The notes beneath the pieces were generated by a model that was not told the DNA's origin, did no database searches, and worked only from the letters and a program-made list of their open reading frames with translations. Shown piece after piece: positions 17,558 through 25,852 of a stretch of DNA of 64,000 nucleotides. How positions within the stretch are numbered: the stretch's first letter is position 1; the number at the start of each line of letters is the position of its first letter. The translations under genes and the position numbers were made by a program. Source of the DNA: Cellulomonas sp. Leaf395 (GTDB lineage Bacteria; Actinomycetota; Actinomycetes; Actinomycetales; Cellulomonadaceae); assembly GCF_001424125.1 (NCBI RefSeq), contig NZ_LMQI01000005.1, forward strand, positions 536,162 through 600,161. Reading direction: 5' to 3'.

Positions 17558-17612
17558 AGTGTGCAGACGCGCCGGCTCCCCCGGGTGTGAGGTCGGCTCC
17601 TACAGTGGCCCG

Positions 17613-18593
17613 ATGACGAACCTCGAGGTGCGACCGGTGCCGGAGCTGTGCGACCTCGTCCCGACCCACGGGCCGGTGGTGGAGCTGCACGAGGCCCGTG
17701 ACGTGCCGCTGGGCGGCGTCCGGGCGATGCGCGTGCGCAGGACGCTCCCCCAGCGCGCGCTGCCGATGGTCGGTGCCTGGTGCTTCCTCGACGAGTTCGG
17801 GCCGCAGCACGTGGACATGCGGGTGCTCCCCCACCCGCACACGGGTCTGCAGACGGTGACGTGGCCCGTCGCCGGCGAGATCCTGCACCGCGACAGCGTC
17901 GGCTCCGAGGCGGTGGTGCGGCCCGGGCAGCTCAACCTCATGACCGCTGGGCACGGTGTGTCCCACTCGGAGTTCTCGCTCGGCACGCAACCGCTGCTGC
18001 ACGCGGTCCAGCTGTGGGTAGCGCTGCCCGACGGGGTGTCCGACGGTGCCGCCGGGTTCGAGCAGGTGAGCGACCTGCCCGTCTGGGAGGCGCCGCGTGC
18101 ACGGGCCACGGTGTTCATCGGCGACCTCGACGGGACCTGGTCGCCGGCCCACGTGCACACGCCGCTGCTCGGCGCAGAGGTGGTGCTGGACGCGCACGCG
18201 GACATCGAGATCCCGCTGGTCCGTGGCTTCGAGCATGCCGTCCTGCTCCTCGGGGGGACCGCCGAGGTCGCCGGGACGCCGCACACCACGAGCGGACTGC
18301 TCTACCTCGGCGACGGCCGTGACCATGTCCGGGTCCGGTCGACCGAGGGCGCCCGGCTCCTGCTGGTCGGCGGGGCACCGTTCGCGCACGACCTGGTGAT
18401 GTGGTGGAACTTCGTCGGCCGTACGCACGCCGACATCGCCCGAGCACGTGCCGAGTGGGAGTCCGACGCACGCGCGGACCGCTTCGGGGTCGTCGCCGGC
18501 CACGACGGATCCCGCATCCCCGCGCCGGAGCTGCCGAACATCCGCCTCCAGCCGCGCCGCCGCCTGCCCTCCACGCCGAAGGAGCCCTCGTGA
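17613..18593 (+). CDS. Pirin family protein
   Basis: A 326-residue double beta-barrel cupin. Metal ligands expected in pirins are present: His74 and His76 (LPHPHTGLQTVTW), His118 and Glu120 (GHGVSHSEF). Bacterial pirins are reported to oxidise quercetin or to modulate other enzymes; the function here is not known. The C-terminal cupin (about 170-280) and a Pro/Arg-rich tail follow. ATG at 17613 starts the conserved part. The stop overlaps the GTG of the next gene. Confidence 0.85.
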   Translation: MTNLEVRPVPELCDLVPTHGPVVELHEARDVPLGGVRAMRVRRTLPQRALPMVGAWCFLDEFGPQHVDMRVLPHPHTGLQTVTWPVAGEILHRDSVGSEAVVRPGQLNLMTAGHGVSHSEFSLGTQPLLHAVQLWVALPDGVSDGAAGFEQVSDLPVWEAPRARATVFIGDLDGTWSPAHVHTPLLGAEVVLDAHADIEIPLVRGFEHAVLLLGGTAEVAGTPHTTSGLLYLGDGRDHVRVRSTEGARLLLVGGAPFAHDLVMWWNFVGRTHADIARARAEWESDARADRFGVVAGHDGSRIPAPELPNIRLQPRRRLPSTPKEPS

Positions 18594-19075
18594 CGGACCT
18601 CTCCCACCTGCCGGCCCGCTCCCAGGTGGTGGCCGCCGCGCTCACCGACGCCGGGGTCGTCGGCGCGGTGGTCGAGCTGCCGGACTCCGCGCGGACGGCT
18701 GCCGAGGCTGCGGCAGCGCTCGGCACGGAGGTCGGTGCGATCGCGAACAGCCTCATCTTCTGGGCCGACGACCGACCGCTGCTCGTGCTGACCAGCGGCC
18801 GGCACCGGGTGGACACCGTGGCGCTCGCGGGGCAGCTGGGGAGAACGCACGTCGGGCGGGCGACGCCGGAGCAGGTCCGGGCCGCCACCGGCCAGGCGAT
18901 CGGCGGCGTGGCACCCCTCGGGCACCCGGAACGGGTCGAGACCGTGGTCGACGTGGCGCTGGCGGACTACCCGCAGGTCTGGGCGGCCGGCGGGACCCCG
19001 CACACGATCTTCCCGACGACGTTCGACGAGCTGGTGCGGATCACGGGCGGGTCCGCCCTCGTGGTGGGCGACTGA
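18590..19075 (+). CDS. YbaK/EbsC-type aminoacyl-tRNA deacylase
   Basis: A 161-residue trans-editing protein that probably hydrolyses mischarged tRNA (Cys-tRNA-Pro or similar). It has the YbaK fold signatures ANSLIFWADDRPLLVLTSGRHRVD (about 63-86) and the G-x-x-P loop IGGVAPLGHPE (about 104-114), which lines the active site. The start GTG 18590 overlaps the pirin stop (GTGA), so the pair forms a short operon. Substrate specificity cannot be told from sequence. Confidence 0.85.
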   Translation: MTDLSHLPARSQVVAAALTDAGVVGAVVELPDSARTAAEAAAALGTEVGAIANSLIFWADDRPLLVLTSGRHRVDTVALAGQLGRTHVGRATPEQVRAATGQAIGGVAPLGHPERVETVVDVALADYPQVWAAGGTPHTIFPTTFDELVRITGGSALVVGD

Positions 19076-19098
19076 GTGTCCGCCGGCGCAGCCTGACC

Positions 19099-19131
19099 CG
19101 ACAAGAACCCGACGAGAACCTGACGAGAGGG
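19099..19131 (+). repeat. Three 11-bp direct repeats before the receiver/reductase gene
   Basis: CCGACAAGAAC, CCGACGAGAAC and CTGACGAGAGG follow each other without gaps. The last copy supplies the GAGAGG ribosome-binding site of the gene at 19138. The 11-base period is close to one helical turn, so the repeats may be a binding site or a local duplication. Confidence 0.5.
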
Positions 19132-19137
19132 GACCAC

Positions 19138-20811
19138 GTGGAGGACGCTTCCACCCGCAAGCCGGTGCTGCTGACGGTCGACGACGACCCCGCGGTGTCC
19201 CGGTCGGTGGCGCGGGACCTGCGACGACGCTACGGGGACGCGTACCGTGTGGTCCGCGCCGACTCGGGTCCGCTCGCGCTGGACGCGTTGCGTGAGCTCC
19301 GGCTGCGCGGCGACCAGGTCGCCGTCCTGCTGGCAGACCACCGGATGCCGGGGATGACCGGCATCGAGTTCCTCGAGCAGGCGATGGACATCTACCCGCA
19401 GGCACGGCGCGTCCTGCTCACCGCGTACGCCGACACGGACGTCGCGATCGACGCGGTGAACGTGGTCGACCTCGACCACTACCTGCTCAAGCCGTGGGAC
19501 CCGCCCGAGGAGAAGTTCTACCCGGTGCTCGACGCGCAGCTCGAGGCGTGGACCGCCCACCCGCCCAGGACCGTCCACGAGACGAAGGTGGTCGGCCACC
19601 GGTGGTCGGCGAGGTCGTCGGAGGTGCGGGAGTTCCTGGCGCGCAACCAGGTGCCGTACCGCTGGTACGCCAGCGACAGTCCCGAGGGCCGCGTCCTGCT
19701 CGACGTCGCCGGCGCGGACGACACGACCCTGCCCGTCGTGGTCACCACGCAGGGCGAGGTGCTCGTCGCACCCAGCGACGGTGAGCTGGCGGAGCAGGTC
19801 GGTCTGTCGGTGAGCCCGTCGGAACGCTTCTACGACCTGGTCGTCATCGGCGGCGGACCGGCGGGGCTGAGCGCCGCGCTGTACGGGGCGTCGGAGGGCC
19901 TGCGCACCGCACTGGTCGAGCGGACCGCCACGGGCGGGCAGGCCGGGCAGAGCTCGCGGATCGAGAACTACCTCGGCTTCCCCGACGGCGTCTCCGGCGC
20001 GCAGCTCACCGAGCGGGCACGGCGGCAGGCGCTGAAGTTCGGCGCGGAGATCGTCATGACCCGGGACGCCGTGGCCCTGGAGGTGCGCGGTGCGGCGCGG
20101 ACGGTGCGGTTCGACGACGGCAGCACGGTCGACGCCCACACCGTCATCGTGGCCAGCGGCGTCGCCTACCGTGAGCTCGCCGGACCCGGGATCGGGGCGC
20201 TGACCGGGCGCGGGGTCTACTACGGCTCCGCCCTCACCGAGGCGAGCGCGTGCGAGGACCAGGACATCTACGTCGTCGGCGGCGCCAACTCCGCGGGGCA
20301 GGCCGCGATGTACCTGTCCAGGCACGCGAGGTCGGTGACGCTCGTCGTGCGCGCGGCGTCGCTGGACCAGTCGATGTCCCGGTACCTCATCGCGCAGGTG
20401 GAGCAGAACGACCGCATCCGCGTCCGTACCCGCAGCGAGGTGGTGGAGGCCGTCGGGGACGACCACCTCGAGCGGATCGTGCTGCGCGACACCGTCACGG
20501 GCGAGCAGGAATCCGTCGACACCGGTTGGTTGTTCGTGTTCATCGGGGCCGCACCCCTGACCACGTGGCTGGACGGCACCGTGACCCGCGACGACCACGG
20601 GTTCGTGTGTGCCGGTCATGACCTCCTGGTCGAGGGCAAGGTGCCCGACTCGTGGCCGCTCGACCGTCCTCCGTACCACCTGGAGACGAGCGTCCCCGGG
20701 GTCTTCGCGGCCGGCGACGTGCGTGCCGAGTCCGCCAAGCGCGTGGCGTCCGCCGTGGGCGAGGGCGCCATGGCCGTGATGCTCGTCCACCGCTACCTGG
20801 AGCAGCTGTGA
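19138..20811 (+). CDS. Response-regulator receiver fused to a thioredoxin-reductase-like flavoprotein lacking the CxxC
   Basis: A 557-residue cytosolic fusion. Residues 8-130 are a receiver domain with acidic pocket DDD (15-17), phospho-acceptor Asp67 (LLADHRMPG) and switch Lys118 (LLKPW). A linker thioredoxin-like region spans about 150-235. Residues 240-557 form a two-Rossmann flavoprotein (VVIGGGPAGLSAALYGASEG for FAD, VVGGANSAGQAAMYLS for NADPH, GVFAAGDVR). In thioredoxin reductase the CxxC lies just before the NADPH domain; here that segment reads GVYYGSALTEASACED, so the redox pair is missing. The next gene overlaps by GTGA. The likely kinase partner is that gene. Confidence 0.85.
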   Translation: MEDASTRKPVLLTVDDDPAVSRSVARDLRRRYGDAYRVVRADSGPLALDALRELRLRGDQVAVLLADHRMPGMTGIEFLEQAMDIYPQARRVLLTAYADTDVAIDAVNVVDLDHYLLKPWDPPEEKFYPVLDAQLEAWTAHPPRTVHETKVVGHRWSARSSEVREFLARNQVPYRWYASDSPEGRVLLDVAGADDTTLPVVVTTQGEVLVAPSDGELAEQVGLSVSPSERFYDLVVIGGGPAGLSAALYGASEGLRTALVERTATGGQAGQSSRIENYLGFPDGVSGAQLTERARRQALKFGAEIVMTRDAVALEVRGAARTVRFDDGSTVDAHTVIVASGVAYRELAGPGIGALTGRGVYYGSALTEASACEDQDIYVVGGANSAGQAAMYLSRHARSVTLVVRAASLDQSMSRYLIAQVEQNDRIRVRTRSEVVEAVGDDHLERIVLRDTVTGEQESVDTGWLFVFIGAAPLTTWLDGTVTRDDHGFVCAGHDLLVEGKVPDSWPLDRPPYHLETSVPGVFAAGDVRAESAKRVASAVGEGAMAVMLVHRYLEQL

Positions 20812-22292
20812 CCACCACGGAACCCACCACACCGCTCGCGACGACGATCCGCACGCACCTCGCCTGCGACATCGACGAGCTGCGCACCCTGTTCCTGTTC
20901 GAGCACCTGAGCGACGAGCAGCTCCTCTGGCTGTGCGGGCACGGCCACGTCGAGCACGTCGAGCCCGGGGTGCTCTACCGCGAGGGCGACCCGGCGACGG
21001 ACTTCTACGTGCTGCTCGAGGGCTCGCTCGCCATGTACCGCCGGGTCGGTGCCGACGACGTCGAGATCGCGCGCACGGGCCAGGTCGGCGTGTACGCGGG
21101 GGCGTGGGGTGCCTACCTGGGCGACCGGGTGCCGCAGACCTACTCGCAGACCCTTCGCGTCCTGGAGCGGTCCCGGTACTACGTGCTCGCCGCCGCCGAC
21201 TTCGCGTCGTTCATGACCGACTGGTTCCCGATGGCGGTCCACCTGCTGGAGGGCCTGTTCTTCGGTCAGCAGAGCTCGCAGGCGGCAACCGGCCAGCGCG
21301 AGCGTCTGCTGGCGCTGGGGTCCCTGTCAGCGGGCCTGACGCACGAGCTGAACAACCCTGCGGCCGCCGCGACCCGGGCCACCGCGACCCTGCGCGAGCG
21401 CGTCGCGGGGATGCGGCACAAGCTCGCGCTCATCGCGTCCGGACCGTACGACCGCGAGCAGCTGGCACAGATCATCCACCTGCAGGAGAAGGCTGTCGCC
21501 GCCCTGGCGGGCGCACGGGCGTCCGACGTGGTCCCGACGGCGCTGGAGGTCTCCGACCTGGAGGATGCGCTCGGCGAGTGGATGGAGGACCACGACATCG
21601 CCGGCGGCTGGGAGCTAGCTCCGAGCTTCGTCGCCGCCGGGCTGGGGACCCACTGGCTCGACACGGTCGCGTCCTGCGTCGGCCCCGAGGTGCTCGAGGG
21701 TGCGGTCCGGTGGCTCGCGTACACGCTGGAGACCGAGTCGCTGATGAACGAGGTCGAGGACGCGACCGGGCGGATCTCGGCGCTCGTCGGCGCTGCCAAG
21801 CAGTACTCGCAGATCGGCCGCGCACCGGACCAGACCGTCGACATCCACGAGCTGCTGGACAGCACGGTCACCATGCTCGAACGGCAGCTGGGCGACGGGG
21901 TCACCGTGGTCAAGGACTACGACCGGACGGTGCCGCCGATACACGTGTTCGGCGCCGAGCTCAACCAGGTGTGGACCAACCTCATCGACAACGCGGCGCA
22001 GGCGATGGACGGGTACGGAACCCTGACCCTGACCACCCGGCGCGTCGACGACTGGCTCGAGGTCGAGGTCGCCGACACCGGCGCCGGCATCCCGGAGAGC
22101 GTCGTCGGCCGGATCTTCGAACCGTTCTTCACCACCAAGCCCGTCGGCTCCGGCACCGGCCTCGGGCTCGACATCTCGTGGCGGATCGTCGTCGGGAAGC
22201 ACCACGGCGACCTCACCGTCTCCTCCGAGCCGGGCGACACGCGCTTCCTCGTCCGGCTGCCGTACTCCCCGACGGAAGGACCCACCCCATGA
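20808..22292 (+). CDS. Soluble sensor histidine kinase with an N-terminal cyclic-nucleotide-binding-fold domain
   Basis: A 494-residue kinase with no transmembrane segment. Residues 25-140 form a cNMP-binding-type beta-barrel (FEHLSDEQLLWLC, GVLYREGDPATDFYVLLEGSL). The phosphorylatable histidine is probably His179 in LGSLSAGLTHELNNP, the HATPase has the N box NLIDNAAQAMDG, DTGAGIP, FEPFFTT and GTGLGL (about 385-480). A helical insert of about 150 residues lies between H box and ATPase. GTGA and ATGA overlaps with the genes on both sides show a tightly coupled operon; the receiver at 19138 is the obvious phosphate acceptor. Confidence 0.85.
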   Translation: MTTTEPTTPLATTIRTHLACDIDELRTLFLFEHLSDEQLLWLCGHGHVEHVEPGVLYREGDPATDFYVLLEGSLAMYRRVGADDVEIARTGQVGVYAGAWGAYLGDRVPQTYSQTLRVLERSRYYVLAAADFASFMTDWFPMAVHLLEGLFFGQQSSQAATGQRERLLALGSLSAGLTHELNNPAAAATRATATLRERVAGMRHKLALIASGPYDREQLAQIIHLQEKAVAALAGARASDVVPTALEVSDLEDALGEWMEDHDIAGGWELAPSFVAAGLGTHWLDTVASCVGPEVLEGAVRWLAYTLETESLMNEVEDATGRISALVGAAKQYSQIGRAPDQTVDIHELLDSTVTMLERQLGDGVTVVKDYDRTVPPIHVFGAELNQVWTNLIDNAAQAMDGYGTLTLTTRRVDDWLEVEVADTGAGIPESVVGRIFEPFFTTKPVGSGTGLGLDISWRIVVGKHHGDLTVSSEPGDTRFLVRLPYSPTEGPTP

Positions 22293-22633
22293 CGCAGGCC
22301 CCCATCGACCCGACGGTGCCGCCGAGCGGGACCGGCTGCCTCGAGTGCGATGCCACCGACGGCTGGTGGTTCCACCTGCGCCGCTGCGCCACCTGTGGCC
22401 ACGTGGGCTGCTGCGACACCTCCCCGTCGCAGCACGCGACCGCGCACTTCCGCGAGACCGGGCACCCCGTGATGCGCACGTTCGAGCCCGGCGAGGGCTG
22501 GTTCTGGGACTTTGCGGCCGACGACTACACGCAGGGTCCCGCGCTCGCGGCCCCCGAGCACCGCCCCCTCGAGCAGACCGTGCCGGGCCCGGCCGGTCGC
22601 GTCCCCGACGACTGGCGCCGCCGCCTGCACTGA
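22289..22633 (+). CDS. UBP-type zinc-finger protein
   Basis: A 114-residue protein almost wholly made of a ZnF-UBP domain: CLECDATDGWWFHLRRCATCGHVGCCDTSPSQHATAHFRETGHPVM, with Cys/His ligands at about 17-60. In eukaryotes this fold binds ubiquitin C-termini; bacteria of this type have no ubiquitin, so it may bind another C-terminus or a protein partner. Its ATG overlaps the kinase stop (ATGA), making it the third gene of the signalling operon. Confidence 0.85.
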   Translation: MTQAPIDPTVPPSGTGCLECDATDGWWFHLRRCATCGHVGCCDTSPSQHATAHFRETGHPVMRTFEPGEGWFWDFAADDYTQGPALAAPEHRPLEQTVPGPAGRVPDDWRRRLH

Positions 22634-22709
22634 CGCCTTCGACGGGCTGCACCGGACGCCCTCGACGAGCCCAGCGCCGCATCCTGACATACGCTGCGGA
22701 TCGCATCAT

Positions 22710-22727
22710 GTCGGGCTCGTGCCCGAC
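22710..22727 (+). promoter_or_regulatory. Leader hairpin 1 of the ANTAR gene
   Basis: GTCGGGC and GCCCGAC pair perfectly around a TCGT loop in the 163-base gap between the zinc-finger gene and the PAS-ANTAR-STAS gene. It could end the upstream operon or act in the leader RNA. Confidence 0.45.
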
Positions 22728-22764
22728 CTCACCGGGTTCAGCAACGAGCCCACGGAGAGCTCAC

Positions 22765-22781
22765 GCCCCGGCCTCCGGGGC
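22765..22781 (+). promoter_or_regulatory. Leader hairpin 2 of the ANTAR gene
   Basis: GCCCCGG and CCGGGGC pair perfectly around a CCT loop, ending 15 bases before the GTG start, close to the ribosome-binding site. Confidence 0.45.
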
Positions 22782-22796
22782 GCCGCGGAGGACGTC

Positions 22797-23804
22797 GTGA
22801 CCACCCACACCACTCCCCGAACCGCTCTGGTCGGCCGCTTCGAGTACACGGCGTCCACGGGCCGGTGGCGGTGGTCCGACGGGATGTTCCTGATCCACGG
22901 GATGGCGCCCGGCGACGTGGTTCCGACCCTCGCGATCATGTCGCGTCACATCCACCCCGAGGACCGCGGCCGTGTCCTGGACGCCCTCGGGCAGTGTGGC
23001 GTCGATGGGCTGCCGTTCGGTTGCCAGTACCGTCTGCTCGACCTCACGGGTGCGGAACGGTCCGTGACGCTTACCGGTTCGGGGGGCTCGGACGACGACA
23101 CGCTCCGCACCGTGGCCGGCTTCCTGGTGGACATCACGGCCGCTCAGCGGGACGCCGTCGCGCTCCAGGTCAACGAGGAGCTGACGCAGGCGCTGCGCTC
23201 GCACGCCGTGATCGACCAGGCCAAGGGCGCGTTGATGCTCGGCTACGGAATCGACGGCGACGCGGCCTTCGAGCTGCTGCGGTGGGGCTCGCAGCAGCGC
23301 AACGTCCGGCTCCTGACGCTCGCGGAGCGGCTCGTCGCGGCCGTCGAGGCCGGGGGCGGGCTCGGCTCGGACACGCGGCAGCGGCTCGACGACTTCTACT
23401 TCGCGAGCCTCACCGACGGCGCACCGGAGCCGCCTGTGGGCCTGACGACCCCGGGGCTGCACACCACGTTCGACACGAAGGGCGAGGTGCCGATCGTCCG
23501 CGTCCAGGGACCGGTCGACCTGGCGACCGCCCACGAGCTCACGGCAGCCGTCACCCAGCTCATGATCAAGGCCCGCCAGGTGGGGTCGATGGTCGTCGAC
23601 ATGCGGCAGGTGACGCACCTGGGCTCAGTCGGCGTCTCGGCGCTGACCGCTGCCCACCGGCGCAGCGCGGCCGCAGGTGTGAAGATGCGTATCGTGCTCT
23701 CCTCCGGGGCCAGCCTCGGGCTGGCCGGAGCGCACGGCCTGGACGTCATCACCGCCCCCGCGGGCACGTCACCGGAGCTGGACCAGGCCGCACCGACCAG
23801 CTGA
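22797..23804 (+). CDS. PAS-ANTAR-STAS signalling protein
   Basis: A 335-residue soluble protein joining three modules. A PAS fold (about 10-115, HIHPEDRGRVLDAL and FLVDITAAQR) may sense a ligand. An ANTAR domain (about 120-180, LRSHAVIDQAKGALMLGYGIDGDAAFELLRW) is of the RNA-hairpin-binding antiterminator type. A STAS domain (about 225-330, VVDMRQVTHLGSVGVSAL) resembles anti-anti-sigma factors, with the serine of the LGS motif as a possible phosphorylation site. GTG at 22797 follows GCGGAG. The phosphatase downstream starts 13 bases after its stop with its own strong ribosome-binding site. Confidence 0.85.
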   Translation: MTTHTTPRTALVGRFEYTASTGRWRWSDGMFLIHGMAPGDVVPTLAIMSRHIHPEDRGRVLDALGQCGVDGLPFGCQYRLLDLTGAERSVTLTGSGGSDDDTLRTVAGFLVDITAAQRDAVALQVNEELTQALRSHAVIDQAKGALMLGYGIDGDAAFELLRWGSQQRNVRLLTLAERLVAAVEAGGGLGSDTRQRLDDFYFASLTDGAPEPPVGLTTPGLHTTFDTKGEVPIVRVQGPVDLATAHELTAAVTQLMIKARQVGSMVVDMRQVTHLGSVGVSALTAAHRRSAAAGVKMRIVLSSGASLGLAGAHGLDVITAPAGTSPELDQAAPTS

Positions 23805-23817
23805 GGAGGCACCGAGG

Positions 23818-25734
23818 ATGGCTGTCGACGGGTCACCCGACGAGGCCGCGGTCCTGCGAGCGTTCGACGCCTCCCCCGGTATCCAGATCGCCGTGCGCGC
23901 CCCCGACCTGCGCATCGTGGCGGCCAACCAGGGCGCCCGCACGCTCCTGCAGCACGACCACCTGGTGGGCGTCCGGCTCGAGGACCTGCGCGACCCCGGG
24001 ATCCAGACCGTCGTGACGGCCCTGTCCGAGGTGGTCCGCACCGGTTCGCGGTTCCACGAGGACGCGATCCCCGTGGTGCCCGACTGGTCCGACCCGGCCT
24101 CCGGCCTGTGGATCGACCTGCGCGTCACGCCGTGGCAGGACGAGTCCGGTGCGCTGCTCGGTGCTATCGCGGCGGGTGTCGACGTCACCGCGCGCGTCCG
24201 CGCCGCGAATCTCGAGCGCTCCGGCGCCGCCACCGCCGACGAGCGGCTGGCGCGGGCCCGTGAGGTGGTGCTCCGCCTGCAGGGTGCCCTCCTCCCCTCG
24301 ACCGTCCCGTTGCTGCCGCGCGTGGACGTCGCGGCGTCCTACCTGGTGGCAGGCCTGGAGCAGGCGGCCGGCGGGGACTGGTTCGACTCGGCGACGCTCC
24401 CGGACGGACGCGTGTCGCTGACCGTCGGCGACGTCGTGGGGCACGGCGTCGAGGCGTCGGCGATCATGAGCCAGCTGCGCGCCGTGCTGGCTGCCCGCCT
24501 GCTCGAGGGTGCCGGCATCCTCGACGCGCTGGACGCCGTCGAGGCGTTCGCCGGACGCGTGTCGGGTGCGTTCGCCGCCACCCTGTGCGTCGCGCTGCTC
24601 GACCCGCACACGGGCGACCTGGAGTACGCCACCCGGGGGCACCCCGCCCCCCTCGTGGTGGGTCCGGACGGTGCTCGCATCCTGCCGACCACCGGCGACG
24701 GGCCGCTCGGCTCGCGGACCGAGGGCCGCGTCTCGACCACCCGACTGCGGGACGGGGACGCGATCGTCCTGTTCACCGACGGCCTGGTGGAGAACCTCCA
24801 CCGGCCGCTGCGTGAAGGCATCGCGGTGCTCGAGACCACGGCGGTCCAGGCCTACCGGGGGGCGTCGGAAGCGTTCCGTGCCAATCCCTCCATCGCGAGC
24901 CGCATCTGCCAGCACGTGCCCGCGGTCCTGACCGACGGGGGTTTCACCGACGACGTCACGGTCCTCGCCGCCCATCGCCGGGACGCCCCCGCACCGCTCC
25001 ACATCGGTGTGCCGGCGCAGCCGGGCCAGCTCGCCGACGTCCGCGGGGAGATCGACGCGTGGGGCCGTGGTGTCGGGCTCGGCACGCGCGACCGGGCCGC
25101 GCTCGTCCTGGGCGTCAGCGAGGTCATGGCCAACGCGGTCGAGCACGCCTACCGCGACGCCCCGGAAGGCAGGACCGGGAAGGTCGAGATCGACGCCAGG
25201 ATCCGGGACGACGCGATCATCGAGGTCGTCGTCCGCGACCACGGACGCTGGCGGGAACCGGACCTCGACCCGGGAGAACGAGGACGCGGGTTCAGCATGA
25301 TGGCGTCCGCGGGTCTGCAGGTGAGCGTCCAGACCGCGGCCGACGGCACCACGGTGACCCTGGAGTGCCCGGCCCGCCGGCCTGCCCCCGTCGACCAGGC
25401 CGATGTCGTCGTCGGTCTGGGCCCGCGCGACACAGCGCCGCTGGCGGTCAACACCGACCGGTCCGACTCCCGCGTCGTAAGAGTCGGTGGGGCGGTCGAC
25501 CACCGCGCCGCCGCGGCGCAGGTGCAGGCGGAGATCCTGCGGCTCTCCCGCAACGGGCTGGTGCCGGTCACGATCGACCTGCGCGACGTCGTGCACCTGG
25601 GCAGCGCCGGTGTGCGGGTCCTGGAGTCCCTCCTGCTGACCATCGACCGTCTCGAGGTCATCGCGCCCGCAGGGACGCCGGCCGCTCAGACCCTGGAGGT
25701 GGCGGGCACGCCGTTCGTCTCCTCGGACAGCTGA
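23818..25734 (+). CDS. PAS-SpoIIE phosphatase-HATPase-STAS four-domain partner-switching protein
   Basis: A 638-residue soluble protein. Order: PAS (about 10-125), PP2C/SpoIIE phosphatase (about 160-370; AGGDWFD with Asp187, GDVVGHG with Asp205, DGLVEN, FTDDVTVL), an RsbW-like HATPase (about 390-510; SEVMANAVEHAY, VRDHGRW, GRGFSMM) and a STAS domain (about 545-635; IDLRDVVHLGSAGVRVLES). Phosphatase, kinase and anti-anti-sigma functions that are usually on separate proteins are thus on one chain, which implies an internal switch. GAGGAGG is 8 bases before ATG 23818. It forms a pair with the PAS-ANTAR-STAS gene. Confidence 0.88.
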   Translation: MAVDGSPDEAAVLRAFDASPGIQIAVRAPDLRIVAANQGARTLLQHDHLVGVRLEDLRDPGIQTVVTALSEVVRTGSRFHEDAIPVVPDWSDPASGLWIDLRVTPWQDESGALLGAIAAGVDVTARVRAANLERSGAATADERLARAREVVLRLQGALLPSTVPLLPRVDVAASYLVAGLEQAAGGDWFDSATLPDGRVSLTVGDVVGHGVEASAIMSQLRAVLAARLLEGAGILDALDAVEAFAGRVSGAFAATLCVALLDPHTGDLEYATRGHPAPLVVGPDGARILPTTGDGPLGSRTEGRVSTTRLRDGDAIVLFTDGLVENLHRPLREGIAVLETTAVQAYRGASEAFRANPSIASRICQHVPAVLTDGGFTDDVTVLAAHRRDAPAPLHIGVPAQPGQLADVRGEIDAWGRGVGLGTRDRAALVLGVSEVMANAVEHAYRDAPEGRTGKVEIDARIRDDAIIEVVVRDHGRWREPDLDPGERGRGFSMMASAGLQVSVQTAADGTTVTLECPARRPAPVDQADVVVGLGPRDTAPLAVNTDRSDSRVVRVGGAVDHRAAAAQVQAEILRLSRNGLVPVTIDLRDVVHLGSAGVRVLESLLLTIDRLEVIAPAGTPAAQTLEVAGTPFVSSDS

Positions 25735-25748
25735 TCGGCCGAGATCTT

Positions 25749-25774
25749 CCGGGACGTCTCGGGAGACGTCCCGG
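25749..25774. terminator. Terminator hairpin after the SpoIIE-type gene
   Basis: Twelve-base arms (25749-25760 and 25763-25774) pair perfectly with only two bases between, 14 bases after the stop codon. Confidence 0.7.
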
Positions 25775-25804
25775 CTGCGCAGGCGTCCCGAGGCTGATGC
25801 CGCG

Positions 25805-25838
25805 GCGAGCACCGTCGCGGTGTCGGGACGGTGCTCGC
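25805..25838. terminator. Terminator hairpin after the anti-sigma gene
   Basis: GCGAGCACCGTC (25805-25816) pairs perfectly with 25827-25838 around a ten-base loop, 14 bases beyond the minus-strand anti-sigma stop. Each convergent unit therefore has its own hairpin. Confidence 0.7.
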
Positions 25839-25852
25839 CTGCGACGCTCAGG

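Noticed and set aside
22710-22781. Canonical ANTAR double-hexaloop target
   Set aside because: The loops are 4 and 3 bases and lack the A1/G4 hexaloop signature; only simple hairpins are claimed.
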